Source of the DNA: Coriobacteriia bacterium
GTDB lineage: Bacteria > Actinomycetota > Coriobacteriia > Coriobacteriales > Eggerthellaceae
Assembly (NCBI GenBank): GCA_030523425.1
Contig: JAUNIP010000017.1
Location: 1 to 34,053 of the forward strand
DNA length: 34,053 nucleotides
Reading direction: 5' to 3'
Below the pieces are notes generated by a model that searched no databases, was not told the origin of the DNA, and worked only from the letters and a program-made list of their open reading frames with translations. Every line of letters begins with the position of its first letter. Within the stretch, counting starts at the first letter, position 1. The translations under genes were made by a program, and so were the position numbers. Shown here piece after piece: positions 7,326 through 14,487 of this stretch.

Positions 7326-7865
7326 ATGGGCGAATCCATGGGAGTGCGGTTGCGGGCGCTGCGCAAGCAGCGCGGCCTGACGCTGCAGGATCTTTCCCGG
7401 CAAACGCAGCTTTCCATCGCTCACCTAAGCAACATCGAACGGGACAGCGCCAGTCCCACCATCGCAAACCTGCACTTGGTGTGCGCGGCGCTTGACATCA
7501 CGCTGAACGACCTGCTTGCAGCCGATAAGGATGCCGCTGAAAATGGTTCCTATGTGGTGCCCCAGCAGGCCCGCCCCGCCATTTTCGACCAGGAAGGGCT
7601 TTCGTATTCTTCGCTGACCTTGGGGGATAGCTCGCTGAAGGCCACGGCCATGAGCCTGTGTTCCCACGAATGGGTGCATTTTTCCGCCCACGACCACGAC
7701 GAACTGGGCATCATGAGCAGCGGAAGCATGGAAATGAAAGTGGGCGATGCCACCCATGTGCTGCATCCGGGCGACAGCATCTTCATCAGGCAGGGCACCA
7801 TGCACAGTGCGCGGCTGTGCGGCGAAGGCGAAAGCGTGAGCTACTGGATTAAATCGGGCGCGTAG
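7326..7865 (+). CDS. XRE-family regulator with C-terminal cupin domain
   Basis: A 179-residue protein with an N-terminal helix-turn-helix (about residues 6-62: LRALRKQRGLTLQDLSRQT, then IAHLSNIERDSASPTI) and a C-terminal cupin barrel (about 95-175, including HDHDELGIMSSGSMEM and HPGDSIFIRQGTMHSA). This is the common XRE-cupin type, in which the barrel binds a small effector that changes DNA binding. Members often control amino-acid, amine or sugar metabolism genes nearby. It begins 18 nt after the wecE stop, behind GGGGTG, and is the last gene of that unit. The next operon starts from its own promoter about 210 bases further on, a plausible target. The effector is unknown. Confidence 0.88.
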   Translation: MGESMGVRLRALRKQRGLTLQDLSRQTQLSIAHLSNIERDSASPTIANLHLVCAALDITLNDLLAADKDAAENGSYVVPQQARPAIFDQEGLSYSSLTLGDSSLKATAMSLCSHEWVHFSAHDHDELGIMSSGSMEMKVGDATHVLHPGDSIFIRQGTMHSARLCGEGESVSYWIKSGA

Positions 7866-7950
7866 GCACCGGGTTCACAAAATCTCCACAGGGGACATGT
7901 GGCGCGCCCTGCGGAAAAGTTTTACCACAGAAAAATTTGCTGCGCGGTTT

Positions 7951-7977
7951 GCGCCCGGCGGGCTTGCGTAATTTTTT
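7951..7977 (+). terminator. Possible weak terminator after the regulator gene
   Basis: A small GCCC-GGC-GGGC hairpin lies in the gap 7866-8120 and is followed, after TTGCGTAA, by a T6 tract. The stem is only four pairs and the T tract is displaced, so this is tentative. The gap also contains CCACA-7nt-TGTGG (about 7889-7907) and then the promoter of the next unit. I see no gene in it. Confidence 0.3.
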
Positions 7978-8075
7978 GCTGGTGTAATTTCGGGCTTAGG
8001 ATTACTGTCGGGCGCTTGGCAATCGTTTCTGGGCGGGGCGGGTTGCTGGTGGGCCTGCGGGCGGGCCTTCTGCGA

Positions 8076-8084
8076 TGATAAAAT
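8076..8084 (+). promoter_or_regulatory. Extended -10 promoter of the ATP-grasp/MmgE/opine-dehydrogenase operon
   Basis: TGATAAAAT combines the extended TGn element (8076-8078) with TAAAAT (8079-8084), 36 bases before the ATG at 8121. No good -35 lies 17 bp upstream (the sequence there is G-rich), which suits an extended -10 or activator-dependent promoter. Confidence 0.5.
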
Positions 8085-8120
8085 GTGTGTAATCGAGAGT
8101 TTTATCTGGGAAGGGCCATT

Positions 8121-9095
8121 ATGCACACTGCGCTAGTTACGTCTTTGGGGTCTACCGCCGGCGATATTGTCATCAAGAAGCTGAAGGAAAACGGGTTTTG
8201 CGTGGTGGGCGCTTCCATCTATCCCGAAGAGTGGCTGGCAGATGCCCTGATGGTAGATGTGTTTTACGAATCACCCCGGGCGGACCATCCAGATGAGTTC
8301 CTGCCGTTTCTGTATGACGTGTGCGAAAAGGAAGCGGTCGATTTCGTTGTTCCGCTGATTGACCCCGAAGTTGACCTGCTGAACGTGAACCGCACATGGT
8401 TTGAAGAGCACGGCGTCACGCTGGGTATTTCGCCTAAGCCGGCCTTGGACATCATCCGCGACAAGAAGAAGCTGGCCGATTTCATCCGCGACAACTGCCC
8501 GGACACGGTTTCCATTCCCACGGAGTACCTGCGTGATTTGCCGGAAATGCCCAATTGGGGCTTTCCCTTGGTGTGCAAGCCCTGCAACGGCCGCTCCAGC
8601 CAGGGCCTGACCTATGTGAACAGCCAAGAAGAATGGAACGCGCTGGTGGCGGTGGCCGACATGGACACCTACATTGTGGAGCCCTTCGTGAAGGGGCCCA
8701 TCTGCATGGTGGAAATTGTGCGCAACCCCGCGCAGGGCGTGGTGGTCACCGCCACACGCGAGGAACTTATGTCTACACCGCACTGCTTGGCGCTTACCGT
8801 GCGTACCTATCAAGACGAAGCCTTGGAGCAGGCTAGCGCCGTGCTGGCCGAAAAGCTGGGCATCGTGGGCAACGTGAACTTCGAATACCTGCGCGACGAC
8901 GACGGGGTGTATCACTTCGTGGAGTGCAACCCGCGCTTTTCCGCGGGTGCCGAATTCGCCGTGATGGCAGGCTTTGACGTGGTCACGGGCCATATTCGCA
9001 GCTTTGCAGGCGAAGACGTGGACGCGTATGAGTTTGATCATCCGCGCATTATCGCGCGCAAGTACGAAGAGTTCCTGACGAAGGAAGAAAAGTAA
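8121..9095 (+). CDS. ATP-grasp family ligase (CarB-like)
   Basis: A 324-residue protein. The N-terminal preATP domain begins HTALVTSLGSTAGDIVIKKL; the ATP-binding lysine region is PLVCKPCNGRSSQGLTYV; next comes TYIVEPFVKGPICMVEIV; the metal motif is a complete E268-C-N270-P-R272 in HFVECNPRFSAG. This is a full active set for an ATP-dependent carboxylate-amine ligase. ATG 8121 is preferred over an upstream in-frame GTG at 8085 because GGGAAGG lies correctly before it and the promoter -10 overlaps the GTG. It is first in a unit with MmgE/PrpD and opine-dehydrogenase-like genes. Substrates are unknown; likely a small amino or carboxylic acid made or used by those two enzymes. Confidence 0.85.
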   Translation: MHTALVTSLGSTAGDIVIKKLKENGFCVVGASIYPEEWLADALMVDVFYESPRADHPDEFLPFLYDVCEKEAVDFVVPLIDPEVDLLNVNRTWFEEHGVTLGISPKPALDIIRDKKKLADFIRDNCPDTVSIPTEYLRDLPEMPNWGFPLVCKPCNGRSSQGLTYVNSQEEWNALVAVADMDTYIVEPFVKGPICMVEIVRNPAQGVVVTATREELMSTPHCLALTVRTYQDEALEQASAVLAEKLGIVGNVNFEYLRDDDGVYHFVECNPRFSAGAEFAVMAGFDVVTGHIRSFAGEDVDAYEFDHPRIIARKYEEFLTKEEK

Positions 9096-9172
9096 CAGCA
9101 CGCGTTGCTTTTAGGATGTGCGCCTGTGGGCGAACCGTGCGGCGCTGAGCGATCCGCAAGAAAGGGGAGGGC

Positions 9173-10519
9173 TTGAAGTTTACAACCGATTATAGGCTGG
9201 AGAACTATATTACAGGCCTTACCTGGGATAATCTGCCTGAAACCGTGCAAGCGCGCGCTCGCGGCTGCGCGCTTGACTTAGCCGGTGCCCTTATTCTGGG
9301 CAGCAAAGGCAAGCAGTTCCAAGCAGGGCTTTCGCTGGCGCGCAGCGTATTTGCGCCGGGGGATGTTCCGGTGTTCGGCAGCATGCAGCGCGCTTCGCTG
9401 CCGGGCGCAGCTTCGGCGTTGGGCCACGCGGCCAATTCGTTTGACATCGACGACGGGCACAACCTGGTGAAAGGCCATCCGGGCGCTTCCTTCGCGGCGG
9501 GCCTTTTGGCGGCGGCTTGCCAGCAGAATTGCACCTACCGGCAGCTGCTGACCACCTTGGTGGTAGGCTACGACGTGGCGGTGCGTGCAGGCAAGGCTAT
9601 CCAAAGCTCGTATGGCTTCCTGCACAGCACGGGCACCTACGGCGCGGTGGCAACTGCCGCTGTTGCAGGACGCCTGATGGGCCTTACGCCCGCTCAGCTG
9701 AACACGGCGCTGGCCATCGCGGATTTCCATGCTCCGCTGACGCCGGTCATGCGCGCGGTGGAATATCCGTCCATGTCCAAAGACGGCGTGCCCTTCGGCG
9801 CGCTGGTGGGCTGCATGGCGGTGCTGGAAACGCTGGCGGGTTCCACGGGCAAAACCTACACCCTGGAAAGCGAAGATCAGGCGTATCTGCTGGATGACCT
9901 GGGCGAAACCTTCGAAATCATGAACCTGTACTTCAAGCCCTACACCTGCTGCCGCTGGGCACATCAGCCCATCCGTGCCATTATCAACCTGCGCAAAGAA
10001 CAAGGCCTGTGCGCCGAACAGGTGGAACACGTCACCGTGCACACCTTCGATTCCGCCGCGCGCCTTTCCAAGGTTGTTCCTGCCGACACCGACGAAGCGC
10101 AGTACAACATAGCCTGGCCGGTAGCCTGTGCGCTGGTGTATGGCGAAGTGGGCTATAACCAGGTGTGCGACGAAGCGGTGGGGGACCCTGCGGTCATAAG
10201 CATGATGGATCGCCTGGATTTCACGGTAGACCCCGAACTAGAGGCGCAGTTCCCCGAAAAGCGCCTGGCCTGGGTGGAAGTGCTTACCACCGATGGCCGC
10301 ACCCTTGCAACCCCGGTGTACGCCGCCGAAGGCGAAGCCACAGACGGCATAGACAACGAATGGATTCGCGCGAAGTTTCTGCGCATCACCGCTCCCGTGT
10401 TTCCTGAACAGCACGCCGTTCGCGTTGCGGACGCGCTGCTGGAAGGCAGCCTGGACGCGCATGTGCGGGACTTTGTTGAGTCGATAAACGAAGTATTGGC
10501 CCCGGAAGAAGACCAGTAG
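9173..10519 (+). CDS. MmgE/PrpD family protein (2-methylcitrate dehydratase-like)
   Basis: A 448-residue protein of normal family length, started by TTG 2 nt after a very strong AAAGGGGAGG. Family hallmarks are SFDIDDGHNLVKGHPGASF (about 94-112), LHSTGTYGAVATAAVAGRL, a KPYTCCRWAHQPI segment and a C-terminal lid domain. The family includes 2-methylcitrate dehydratase, iminodisuccinate epimerase and cis-aconitate decarboxylase, all acting on di- or tricarboxylates, usually by elimination or decarboxylation. No prpB/prpC methylcitrate genes are nearby, so propionate metabolism is not indicated. It lies between an ATP-grasp ligase and an opine-dehydrogenase-like gene on the same strand with short gaps, suggesting that it prepares or modifies a carboxylic acid for them. 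Confidence 0.87.
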   Translation: MKFTTDYRLENYITGLTWDNLPETVQARARGCALDLAGALILGSKGKQFQAGLSLARSVFAPGDVPVFGSMQRASLPGAASALGHAANSFDIDDGHNLVKGHPGASFAAGLLAAACQQNCTYRQLLTTLVVGYDVAVRAGKAIQSSYGFLHSTGTYGAVATAAVAGRLMGLTPAQLNTALAIADFHAPLTPVMRAVEYPSMSKDGVPFGALVGCMAVLETLAGSTGKTYTLESEDQAYLLDDLGETFEIMNLYFKPYTCCRWAHQPIRAIINLRKEQGLCAEQVEHVTVHTFDSAARLSKVVPADTDEAQYNIAWPVACALVYGEVGYNQVCDEAVGDPAVISMMDRLDFTVDPELEAQFPEKRLAWVEVLTTDGRTLATPVYAAEGEATDGIDNEWIRAKFLRITAPVFPEQHAVRVADALLEGSLDAHVRDFVESINEVLAPEEDQ

Positions 10520-10553
10520 GAAACGCAGTAGAAACCAAAGGAAGGAATTGAAC

Positions 10554-11768
10554 ATGAAGGATATGTCTTACTTGGCAGACAAGCCCATTGCCGTGCTAGG
10601 CGCCGGTGCCGTCGGCATGACGTGTGCCGCCGACTGCAAGCTGGCGGGCAAGGAAGTACGCCTGTATTCCCGCAGTCCGCGCAGCATCGAAGGCCTTGAC
10701 CGCACGGGCATCTTGCTTGACGGCATCCAGCGCAACCTGTACGGCTTCGAGCGTTCGGGCCGTGCGCATCTGGATATGTACACCAACGACATGGCCGAAG
10801 CCGTGAAGGGCGCCGGCATCATCATCATCGGCATCACCGCGCTGGCACAGGAAGACTACCTGCAGAAGCTGGTTCCGCTGCTGGAAGACGGCCAGGTCAT
10901 CCACACCTTCACCGACAACTACGCCAGCCTGCTCATCCGCAAGTACATGCGCGAAATGGGTGTGGAGAAAGACGTCATCGTGGGCGGCTGGGCTTCCGCT
11001 CCTTACGGCACCCGCGTGGAAAAGGTGCAGGGCTTCTGGATGCCGCACGTGGGAGCGAAGTACCGCGCCATCACGCTGCGCGGCGCCTGCCTGCCTATGA
11101 GCGACATCGACGAATTCATGGAGTCAACCAAGTACATGCCCTGTATGGACGCCATCACCGAAGGCGACGGCCCCGTGGCTGGCGACACCATGCTTGACAT
11201 TGGTTTCTCCAACGTGAACCCGGTCATCCACGTGCCCGCTTCCATTTTGGGCGTTTCCAGCATGGAAAACTGGAGCGACGTGTATGGCAACGACCCCGAC
11301 AGCTACTCCATGTACTCCCACGGCCTGTGCCCGTCCATCTGCGAAGTGCAGTACCAGTTCTTCAACGAAGAGCGAGCCATTGCCGACGCCATCGGTATCG
11401 ACATGCCCAAGTATGACTACGAGATGTTCTTCAGCCGCCGCAGCATTCTGACCCAGGAATACATGGGCCTAGACGAAAACGGCAAGGACAACGTGGTGTT
11501 CCCGCTTGACAAACCCTGCGACGAAGGCAACACCGGTCCGAACAACATAGATCACCGCTACATCACCGAAGACATCCCGGTAGGTTGCAAGATCTACCAC
11601 GACCTAGGCGTGAAGTTCGGCGTGCCCACGCCCATCATCGACTCCATGATAGTGCTTGGCGGCGCCATGCACAAAACCAACTGGTTCGAAACCAGCAAAT
11701 ACAACCTAGACTACTTCGGCATAGGCCAGATGACCAAGGAAGAACTGTTGAAGTACCTGCGCGGCTAG
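10554..11768 (+). CDS. NAD(P)-dependent octopine/opine dehydrogenase family protein
   Basis: A 404-residue protein with an N-terminal Rossmann domain (PIAVLGAGAVG, 11-21) and a C-terminal octopine-dehydrogenase helical domain. The likely catalytic His226 lies in NPVIHVPASIL, and the late family signature RYITEDIPVGCKIY is followed by FGVPTPIIDSMI. Opine dehydrogenases reductively condense the amino group of an amino acid with an alpha-keto acid, or run in reverse. The ATG at 10554 is preferred over TTG at 10548 because AGGAAGG is 8 nt before the ATG but only 2 nt from the TTG. It is the last gene of the unit and ends 4 nt before a strong terminator. Substrates are not readable; family assignment is good. 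Confidence 0.85.
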   Translation: MKDMSYLADKPIAVLGAGAVGMTCAADCKLAGKEVRLYSRSPRSIEGLDRTGILLDGIQRNLYGFERSGRAHLDMYTNDMAEAVKGAGIIIIGITALAQEDYLQKLVPLLEDGQVIHTFTDNYASLLIRKYMREMGVEKDVIVGGWASAPYGTRVEKVQGFWMPHVGAKYRAITLRGACLPMSDIDEFMESTKYMPCMDAITEGDGPVAGDTMLDIGFSNVNPVIHVPASILGVSSMENWSDVYGNDPDSYSMYSHGLCPSICEVQYQFFNEERAIADAIGIDMPKYDYEMFFSRRSILTQEYMGLDENGKDNVVFPLDKPCDEGNTGPNNIDHRYITEDIPVGCKIYHDLGVKFGVPTPIIDSMIVLGGAMHKTNWFETSKYNLDYFGIGQMTKEELLKYLRG

Positions 11769-11772
11769 ATTC

Positions 11773-11808
11773 TTGCTGTAGCCCGTACGGGCTACAGCAA
11801 TGGTTTTA
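11773..11808 (+). terminator. Strong terminator: perfect 28-nt palindrome
   Basis: Positions 11773-11800 are an exact palindrome with half-site TTGCTGTAGCCCGT, followed by TGGTTTTAT. It lies between convergent genes, 4 nt after the opine-dehydrogenase stop and about 20 bases past the minus-strand ATP-grasp stop. It could serve both strands, but the T tract favours plus-strand termination. Confidence 0.8.
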
Positions 11809-11819
11809 TAAGGCGACCT

Positions 11820-12977
11820 CTATCGTACAATCCCGTTGCGGGCTTTTTTGGCTTCGGGGGATAGGGCATCTATTTGGGCTAGGCGTTGGCGGTAGTAGGG
11901 GCCGGCTACGGGGTCGGCCATTAAGGGCTTGTATACCTGCAGGTACTTGATGCCGCTGTGGGAATTAATCTCCATCAGCTTGGGGCCTTTGGTGGTGATG
12001 CCTATGTCGAAGCCCAAATATTGGCAGGCGCTGAACTTCGCGCATACCTTCGCAATCATATCCTTCACTTCGGGCCAGCAGGCTATGTCGCCTTCGGCCA
12101 GGGCACCCGTGGCGGGGTGGTTGGGGGAGTCGACGGTTTTGGCGGCATAGACTATCTTGCCGTTGCCGAAATGCCCGGTCTCCATGTCGATGGACGTGTT
12201 GTAGGAAAAGATGTCGGCCGTGGTGGGTGGTTCGTAGTTGGGCTTGTAGCCTTCGTCGTCGCCGGTGGAAGCGAAGCGCACGTAACTGGCCACGGGGAAG
12301 GGGTTCGCGCCGTCTTCGTTTGCCACCAGCATGCGGATGGTGTGGATGCGCGAATTGATGGCGGCCATCTGTTCGTCGGGATAGATGAACTCGGTGAACA
12401 CGTAGTTCGTCAGTTTCGCCAGTTCTTCGGCCAGCTGTTCGGCGGAAACTTCTTGGCCGTCAAAGCGGTAGGCGCCGTCAACATATTCCATCATGTGGAA
12501 GCCGCTGGCTTCGGTGCCGTTGCAGGGCTTGCAGGCGAAGGCGCCTTCGGCTTGCAGCTTTTCCAAGAAGGCTTCCGTTGTGGCGCGGCCGTCGGAAAAC
12601 TGCAGGGGGATCAGGCGCGTGGCGGCGTTGTAGTAATAGTATTCCGGCAGGTATTGCTGCAGGTCGGAATCCATGAACATGGCATTCAAGGTCAGCTTGT
12701 CGTTGATCCAGATGCGCTGCCAGTCGTTTAGGGGCCACAGCTTCCAGTAGTCGTAGTCGGTCAGGTAGTCGGCCTTGTTTTCGTCGGTCAGGCCGTAAGC
12801 GCAGGCCGATTCGGCCAGAAAGCCGTTTGCGTGGGCCCATGCAAGGTAGTCGGGGTCGAACAGGCCGCTTTCGGCTTCGCGCTTTTGCAGCATAAGGTAC
12901 TCTTCGGCGAAACGCTTGGTGAAGCCGTCTTCTAGCAGGTCATTCAGGGTGGGATTGCTCAGCACAGCATGCTCCAT
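11820..12977 (-). CDS. Sugar-transfer-associated ATP-grasp protein (ATPgrasp_ST type)
   Basis: A 385-residue protein. The nucleotide-binding region reads FACKPCNGTEASGFHMMEY; then INSRIHTIRMLV, matching the NTiR motif of this group; and the metal-binding end is YLGFDIGITTKGPKLMEINS with the E-x-N pair, followed by a Q-x-x-K-P-L stretch. ATPgrasp_ST proteins are usually encoded among glycosyltransferases and are predicted to attach amino acids or other amines/carboxylates to glycans. It ends the minus-strand glycan cluster, though a hairpin at 13029-13063 separates it from the GT2 upstream. No clear ribosome site precedes the ATG at 12977, so the exact start is less certain. Substrate unknown. 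Confidence 0.82.
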   Translation of the reverse strand: MEHAVLSNPTLNDLLEDGFTKRFAEEYLMLQKREAESGLFDPDYLAWAHANGFLAESACAYGLTDENKADYLTDYDYWKLWPLNDWQRIWINDKLTLNAMFMDSDLQQYLPEYYYYNAATRLIPLQFSDGRATTEAFLEKLQAEGAFACKPCNGTEASGFHMMEYVDGAYRFDGQEVSAEQLAEELAKLTNYVFTEFIYPDEQMAAINSRIHTIRMLVANEDGANPFPVASYVRFASTGDDEGYKPNYEPPTTADIFSYNTSIDMETGHFGNGKIVYAAKTVDSPNHPATGALAEGDIACWPEVKDMIAKVCAKFSACQYLGFDIGITTKGPKLMEINSHSGIKYLQVYKPLMADPVAGPYYRQRLAQIDALSPEAKKARNGIVR

Positions 12978-13028
12978 TCAAATCGGTGGCGCCGAAAACG
13001 GGCCAAATAAACATACCGTTCCCATAAT

Positions 13029-13063
13029 AACGGACTGCAGCGCCCTGCGGCGTGCAGTCCGTT
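13029..13063 (-). terminator. Stem-loop between GT2 and ATP-grasp genes
   Basis: AACGGACTGCA (13029-13039) pairs perfectly with TGCAGTCCGTT (13053-13063), and an inner CGCC/GGCG stem fills the loop. On the minus strand it follows the GT2 stop at 13086, but only TTATTAT follows the stem. On the plus strand it is followed by CGATTTTT. It is a likely partial terminator or processing hairpin. Confidence 0.55.
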
Positions 13064-13085
13064 CGATTTTTGCGGTTTGTGCGGC

Positions 13086-14360
13086 TTACTTGTCCTTCTT
13101 CAGGGAACGCAAGGGCTGGGTTAGCTTCCAGCTGGTGGAAGAGTGTATCTGCTCTAGTTCTCCTTCCAGCTGCGCTATGCGTTCCAAGCAGGCTTCGAAA
13201 TGCTTGGACAGGCCGGCTATCAGCTCTTGCGCGTCGGCCTCGGCCTTGCGCAGGCGGTTGCATTCGGCCCGTTCGTCTTCCAGCAGCGCACTGGCGGTGG
13301 TGAAGGCTTCCAGCAAATCGTCGTAGCGCCCTTCCAAGTCGGGGTCGCTCAGCAGAAAATGCGACGTCAGTTCGTAGTAGTCTAGCGCGGTGAAGTGATA
13401 TTCCTGCGCAAGCACTTCGCATGATTCCGGGTTGTCTAGCAGCTGTTTTAAGGCATCCACGCCGGCCCAGCATACGAAGTCGTCGTTTTTCTTGGGCCCC
13501 ACCAGCAAAAACGCCTTTTCAATGGCAAGCTGCACGGCGGTGTGCGCATCCGGATTTTTGAAGTGGCTGCCGAAGGCGGCAATGAACAGGTCGTCCGGCA
13601 TGTTGTCGAAGTAGTGCTCGCGGATGAGCGAGTATTCGTTCCTGAAGCGCGAATGGCTTGCGTGGCTGTCGTTGCTGTTGTTGGTCACGCCGCCGGATTC
13701 TTCCATGTAGCGGCGCATGTTCACTAAGGGCTCGTGCAGCACATGCATGTCGTAGCGATGCGCGATGCGCACCCAGTAATCAAGGTCGTGCGATTGCGCG
13801 TAGGCCAAGTCGAAATTGCCCACGGTGCGCATGACTTCGGTGCGCATGAGCACCGAAGGGTGGGACAGGTGGTTGCACTCGAAGAATAAAAGCTCCAGCC
13901 ACTCTTCCTTCTTCTGCATGTCAACATCGAAAATGGCCAAGTAGTCGGGGTTTTCAGCGCTTATATCTGCGCCGTTTTCGTCTATGAGCCCGATGGTGGA
14001 AAACACCACGTCACAACCTGTTTCTTGCATATAGGCCATCTGCTTTTCCAGCTTTTCGGGCAGCCACACGTCGTCGCTGTCTATGCGCGCCAGGAATTCG
14101 CCTTTCACCAGGGAAAAGCCCACGTTGGTGGCCGCGGAGATGTGGCCGTTTTCGGGCAAGCGGTGCACCACTATGCGGGGGTCTTCGTAAGATTCTATAA
14201 TCTGGCATGATGCGTCGGTGGAGCCGTCGTCCACAATGATGAACTCGAAGTTCCCATACGTTTGGTTCAGCACGCTTTCGATGGAGTGTCCAATAACGTC
14301 TTCGTGGTTGTAGTTAACCATCAAGACGCTTACCAGGGGCGTACTAGGACCAGTAGTCAT
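13086..14360 (-). CDS. Family 2 glycosyltransferase with C-terminal coiled coil
   Basis: A 424-residue protein. The GT2 domain fills residues 8 to about 230 with VSVLMVNYNHE, VDDGSTD (43-49) and the metal-binding DSDD (94-97). The C-terminal part (about 345-410) is rich in Glu, Leu, Arg and Ala and looks like a coiled coil. It ends in SSTSWKLTQPLRSLKK, a tail often seen on bacterial surface-polysaccharide glycosyltransferases. There are no membrane helices. GAGAAGG lies 9 nt before the ATG at 14360. It sits between a second GT2 and an ATPgrasp_ST gene on the same strand, consistent with building a cell-surface glycan. Donor and acceptor are unknown. Confidence 0.87.
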   Translation of the reverse strand: MTTGPSTPLVSVLMVNYNHEDVIGHSIESVLNQTYGNFEFIIVDDGSTDASCQIIESYEDPRIVVHRLPENGHISAATNVGFSLVKGEFLARIDSDDVWLPEKLEKQMAYMQETGCDVVFSTIGLIDENGADISAENPDYLAIFDVDMQKKEEWLELLFFECNHLSHPSVLMRTEVMRTVGNFDLAYAQSHDLDYWVRIAHRYDMHVLHEPLVNMRRYMEESGGVTNNSNDSHASHSRFRNEYSLIREHYFDNMPDDLFIAAFGSHFKNPDAHTAVQLAIEKAFLLVGPKKNDDFVCWAGVDALKQLLDNPESCEVLAQEYHFTALDYYELTSHFLLSDPDLEGRYDDLLEAFTTASALLEDERAECNRLRKAEADAQELIAGLSKHFEACLERIAQLEGELEQIHSSTSWKLTQPLRSLKKDK

Positions 14361-14487
14361 TATTTGCTGCCTTCTCTGGAACTAATCCCACGCAAGGAAC
14401 ACCTTGCATCATTCACTTTGCTAAGCCAAACGCACACTTCAAATCATACCCTTCGCCGGAACAATTACCATGCAGAATTTCACGCAA

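Noticed and set aside
5802-7424. 540-codon minus-strand open frame across the ATP-grasp/wecE/regulator junctions
   Set aside because: It spans three well-supported plus-strand genes, is His/Arg/Val-rich as expected of an antisense shadow, and matches no family I know.
9173-11768. Methylcitrate cycle operon
   Set aside because: Although MmgE/PrpD includes methylcitrate dehydratase, no methylcitrate synthase or lyase is present, and the partners are an ATP-grasp and an opine-dehydrogenase-type enzyme.
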